This document shows, piece after piece, positions 4,957-6,554 of a DNA stretch of 6,554 bases. Source of the DNA: Actinomycetes bacterium (GTDB lineage Bacteria > Actinomycetota > Actinomycetes > Propionibacteriales > Propionibacteriaceae); contig JAJYQH010000045.1 in NCBI GenBank assembly GCA_021794705.1, positions 1 to 6,554 of the forward strand, given 5' to 3'. How positions within the stretch are numbered: position 1 is the first letter of the stretch; each line of letters opens with the position of its first letter. Both the position numbers and the translations under genes were made by a program. The notes beneath the pieces are model-generated. The model ran no database searches, was not told the origin of the DNA, and worked only from the letters and a program-made list of their open reading frames with translations.

Positions 4957-6233
4957 CAGTCCTCCAGCCCGGTGGCGGTGAACGCCGCGTACGACGGGTC
5001 GATCGTCGCGGTGGGGCGGGCGACCGGGGCCACGGCGTCCAGCGTCTTCAGCCCGTCACCGGTGTTGAGCAGGACGGTCTCGGCGTCCGGGTCGACGAGT
5101 CCCTGCGCGAGCAGCTTGACGTAGGTGGCCACGACGACCCCGCCCGCCGTCTCGGCGAACAGGCCCTCGGTGCGGGCCAGCAGCCGGATGCCCTCGACGA
5201 TCTCCGCGTCGCTCACGTCGCCGATCGCGCCGCCGGTGCGCCGGACGACGTCCAGCGCGTAGGGGCCGTCGGCGGGGTTCCCGATCGCCAGCGACTTCGC
5301 GATGGTGTCCGGCCGTACCGGGCGGACGACGTCGTGCCCGGCCCGGAACGCGGCGGCGACCGGGGAGCAACCGGTGGCCTGCGCGCCGAAGACACGGTAG
5401 GGCGTCGCCTCGACGAGGCCGGTGGCGGCCAGCTCGCGGAACGCCTTGTCCACCTTGGTGAGCAGCGACCCGGACGCGACCGGGGAGACCACCGCGTCGG
5501 GGGTGCGCCAGCCCAGCTGCTCGGCGACCTCGTAGCCGACCGTCTTGGACCCCTCGGCGTAGTACGGGCGCAGGTTGACGTTGACGAAGCCCCAGTCCTG
5601 CTCGGCGGCCACCTCGGAGCACAGCCGGTTGACGTCGTCGTAGCTGCCGTTGACCGCGACCAGCGTGCCGCCGTACACCGCGGTCGTCACGATCTTGCCG
5701 GCCTCGAGGTCGGACGGCACGAAGACGACCGAACGAAGGCCGCGTCGGGCGGCCGCGGCCGCCACCGCGTTGGCCAGGTTGCCGGTCGACGCGCAGGCCA
5801 CGGTGCCGAACCCGAGGCGCTCGGCCGCCTCCAGGGCGATGGCGACCACCCGGTCCTTGAAGGGGTGGGTGGGGTTCGCCGAGTCGTCCTTGACCCACAG
5901 CCGGCGCACCCCGAGCTCGCGGGCCAGCCGGTCGGCGCGGACCAGCGGCGTCCAGCCCGGCTGCAGGCCGCCCCGCTCGGTGATCTCCGGCGCGACCGGC
6001 AGCAGCGGCGCGTAGCGCCACATCGACTGCGGGCCGGCCTCGATGACCGCTCGACGCAGCGCCGGGAGCTGGTAGCCCACCTCGAGCGGGCCGAAGCACT
6101 CGGCGCAGACGTACCCGGCGGTCAGCGGCTGACGCTCGCCGCACTCGCGACAGACGAGCGCCGTGGCGTTGCCGACGGACGGTGGAGCTTGGGCCGGTGA
6201 CGTAGCACGCGGCGGGGATGCGATCAGCGACAT
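4956..6233 (-). CDS. thrC: Threonine synthase family PLP enzyme with N-terminal zinc ribbon
   Basis: 425 residues. Residues 28-46 form a zinc ribbon (CREC at 28-31, CAEC at 43-46). The PLP fold follows: WTPLVRADRLARELG, then NPTHPFKDR with the Schiff-base Lys126, the phosphate/substrate loop ASTGNLANA (148-156), YYAEGSKTVGYEVAEQLGW, SPVASGSLLTK, AKSLAIGNPADGPYALD and LNTGDGLKTLD near the end. Threonine synthase converts O-phosphohomoserine to threonine. The longer zinc-ribbon form differs from the ~360-residue enzyme that, in mycobacteria, sits with hom and thrB; no threonine pathway gene is nearby here. ATG 6233 is preceded by GAGAAAGG (6250-6243), 9 bases upstream and directly below the SAM-I riboswitch. 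The stop overlaps the CysO-like gene by one base. Sequence alone cannot exclude that its true product is homocysteine, using carrier-bound sulfide. Confidence 0.9.
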   Translation of the reverse strand: MSLIASPPRATSPAQAPPSVGNATALVCRECGERQPLTAGYVCAECFGPLEVGYQLPALRRAVIEAGPQSMWRYAPLLPVAPEITERGGLQPGWTPLVRADRLARELGVRRLWVKDDSANPTHPFKDRVVAIALEAAERLGFGTVACASTGNLANAVAAAAARRGLRSVVFVPSDLEAGKIVTTAVYGGTLVAVNGSYDDVNRLCSEVAAEQDWGFVNVNLRPYYAEGSKTVGYEVAEQLGWRTPDAVVSPVASGSLLTKVDKAFRELAATGLVEATPYRVFGAQATGCSPVAAAFRAGHDVVRPVRPDTIAKSLAIGNPADGPYALDVVRRTGGAIGDVSDAEIVEGIRLLARTEGLFAETAGGVVVATYVKLLAQGLVDPDAETVLLNTGDGLKTLDAVAPVARPTATIDPSYAAFTATGLED

Positions 6234-6247
6234 CGCGAAAGGCCTTT

Positions 6248-6369
6248 CTCATCTTTCCCGCGCGGCTGCGCGGGCCGGAGTTGGCACCTGGCCCCCGATC
6301 GGCCTTGCGACGGTCTCGGGGGGGTTGCCGGGGCTTCATCGGGCCGTACCCTCTGCCCCTCTGGATGAG
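6248..6369 (-). promoter_or_regulatory. SAM-I (S-box) riboswitch
   Basis: The - strand shows the full S-box plan in order. P1 is CTCATC (6369-6364) with GATGAG (6253-6248). P2 is GGGGC (6359-6355) with GCCCC (6334-6330), with an inner GGG/CCC stem (6351-6349 with 6343-6341). The conserved GATGAAGCCCCGGCAACC is at 6340-6323. P3 is CCCCCGA (6322-6316) with TCGGGGG (6298-6292). The conserved AGGTGCCAACTCC is at 6289-6277. P4 is CCCGCGC (6274-6268) with GCGCGGG (6263-6257). SAM binding stabilises P1 and lowers expression of the downstream gene. No terminator hairpin with a T-run follows. The thrC SD (GAGAAAGG, 6250-6243) starts inside the P1 3' strand, which favours control of translation. Confidence 0.94.
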
Positions 6370-6373
6370 GACG

Positions 6374-6379
6374 TATTTA
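6374..6379 (-). promoter_or_regulatory. Possible -10 element for the riboswitch-thrC transcript
   Basis: TAAATA on the - strand (6379-6374) is one of the few AT-rich words in the region and lies 4 bases ahead of the P1 strand of the riboswitch, placing a start site near 6370-6366. The -35 position (TGGATT, about 17 bases upstream) is a poor match, so the assignment rests mainly on position. Confidence 0.35.
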
Positions 6380-6490
6380 GTTGTGCCGGCGAGAGTAATC
6401 CACCGGTCCGGCCGTTGGCCATATCTGTCCGCATGGTGAGACGCGGGGCCGGGCCGGAATGCCCGCGCCCACCGGTGCGGTTGGGCCGGC

Positions 6491-6554
6491 GTGGACCAGG
6501 GTCTTGTCGTGCTGCTCGCCGTGCTGGTCACCGCGACCGCGTTCGGCCTGCGGC
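6491..6554 (+). CDS. N-terminal start of a probable membrane-anchored protein (cut by the window end)
   Basis: From GTG 6491 the frame reads VDQGLVVLLAVLVTATAFGLR to the window edge: a short polar start followed by about 17 hydrophobic residues, fitting an N-terminal membrane anchor or signal segment. From memory it resembles the start of membrane-tethered thioredoxin-family proteins of actinomycetes, but too little is present to assign that. There is no strong SD. It diverges from the riboswitch-thrC operon; the shared spacer 6370-6490 must hold both promoters. Confidence 0.4.
   Translation, partial: MDQGLVVLLAVLVTATAFGLR

Noticed and set aside
6218..6439. A 73-codon + strand open frame in the thrC leader
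   Set aside because: It runs antisense through the riboswitch, whose conserved RNA structure explains the sequence.
5056..6531. A 491-codon - strand open frame covering the riboswitch and most of thrC
   Set aside because: It is out of frame with the threonine synthase reading, and its upstream part is the untranslated S-box leader.
1..6554. CRISPR arrays, tRNA or rRNA genes
   Set aside because: I saw no regularly spaced direct repeats, tRNA cloverleaf or rRNA-like stretches on either strand.

Overview
The window is high-GC DNA with tightly packed genes, frequent GTG starts and ATGA/TGATG gene junctions. The protein families (a long hibernation factor with a doubled C-terminal domain, DUF2267, 13E12-type DUF222-HNH, a CysO-like sulfur carrier) point to an actinomycete (Actinomycetota). 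I cannot place it below phylum from this sequence.

Layout. (1) 1-147 is the 3' end of an unrecognised + strand gene. (2) 315-1552 (+) is a two-gene operon, a DUF2267 protein followed by a long-form ribosome hibernation factor, joined by a 4-nt ATGA overlap. (3) 1528-2160 (-) is an alpha/beta-hydrolase convergent with the hibernation factor. It lacks the segment that should carry the nucleophile serine. (4) 2308-4640 (+) is a DUF222-HNH (13E12-type) gene split near its eighth codon by a complete 1008-bp IS1595-type insertion sequence (2333-3340). The element has 24-bp inverted ends and an 8-bp target duplication, and carries a 319-aa transposase on the - strand. (5) 4681-6369 (-) is a SAM-I (S-box) riboswitch followed by a threonine-synthase-family PLP enzyme and a CysO-like sulfur carrier ending in Gly-Gly, the two genes overlapping by one base. 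(6) 6491 to the window end (+) is the likely start of a membrane-anchored protein diverging from the riboswitch operon.

The most interesting unit is riboswitch-thrC-cysO. A SAM sensor normally governs methionine, cysteine or SAM supply, and a CysO-type carrier delivers sulfide to a PLP enzyme. Threonine synthase uses O-phosphohomoserine, so the arrangement suggests the pair may make homocysteine from O-phosphohomoserine and a protein thiocarboxylate, rather than (or as well as) threonine. This is inference from context. Elsewhere, the split HNH gene can be rejoined exactly by removing the insertion and one target copy, and the hydrolase looks like an internal-deletion pseudoenzyme.
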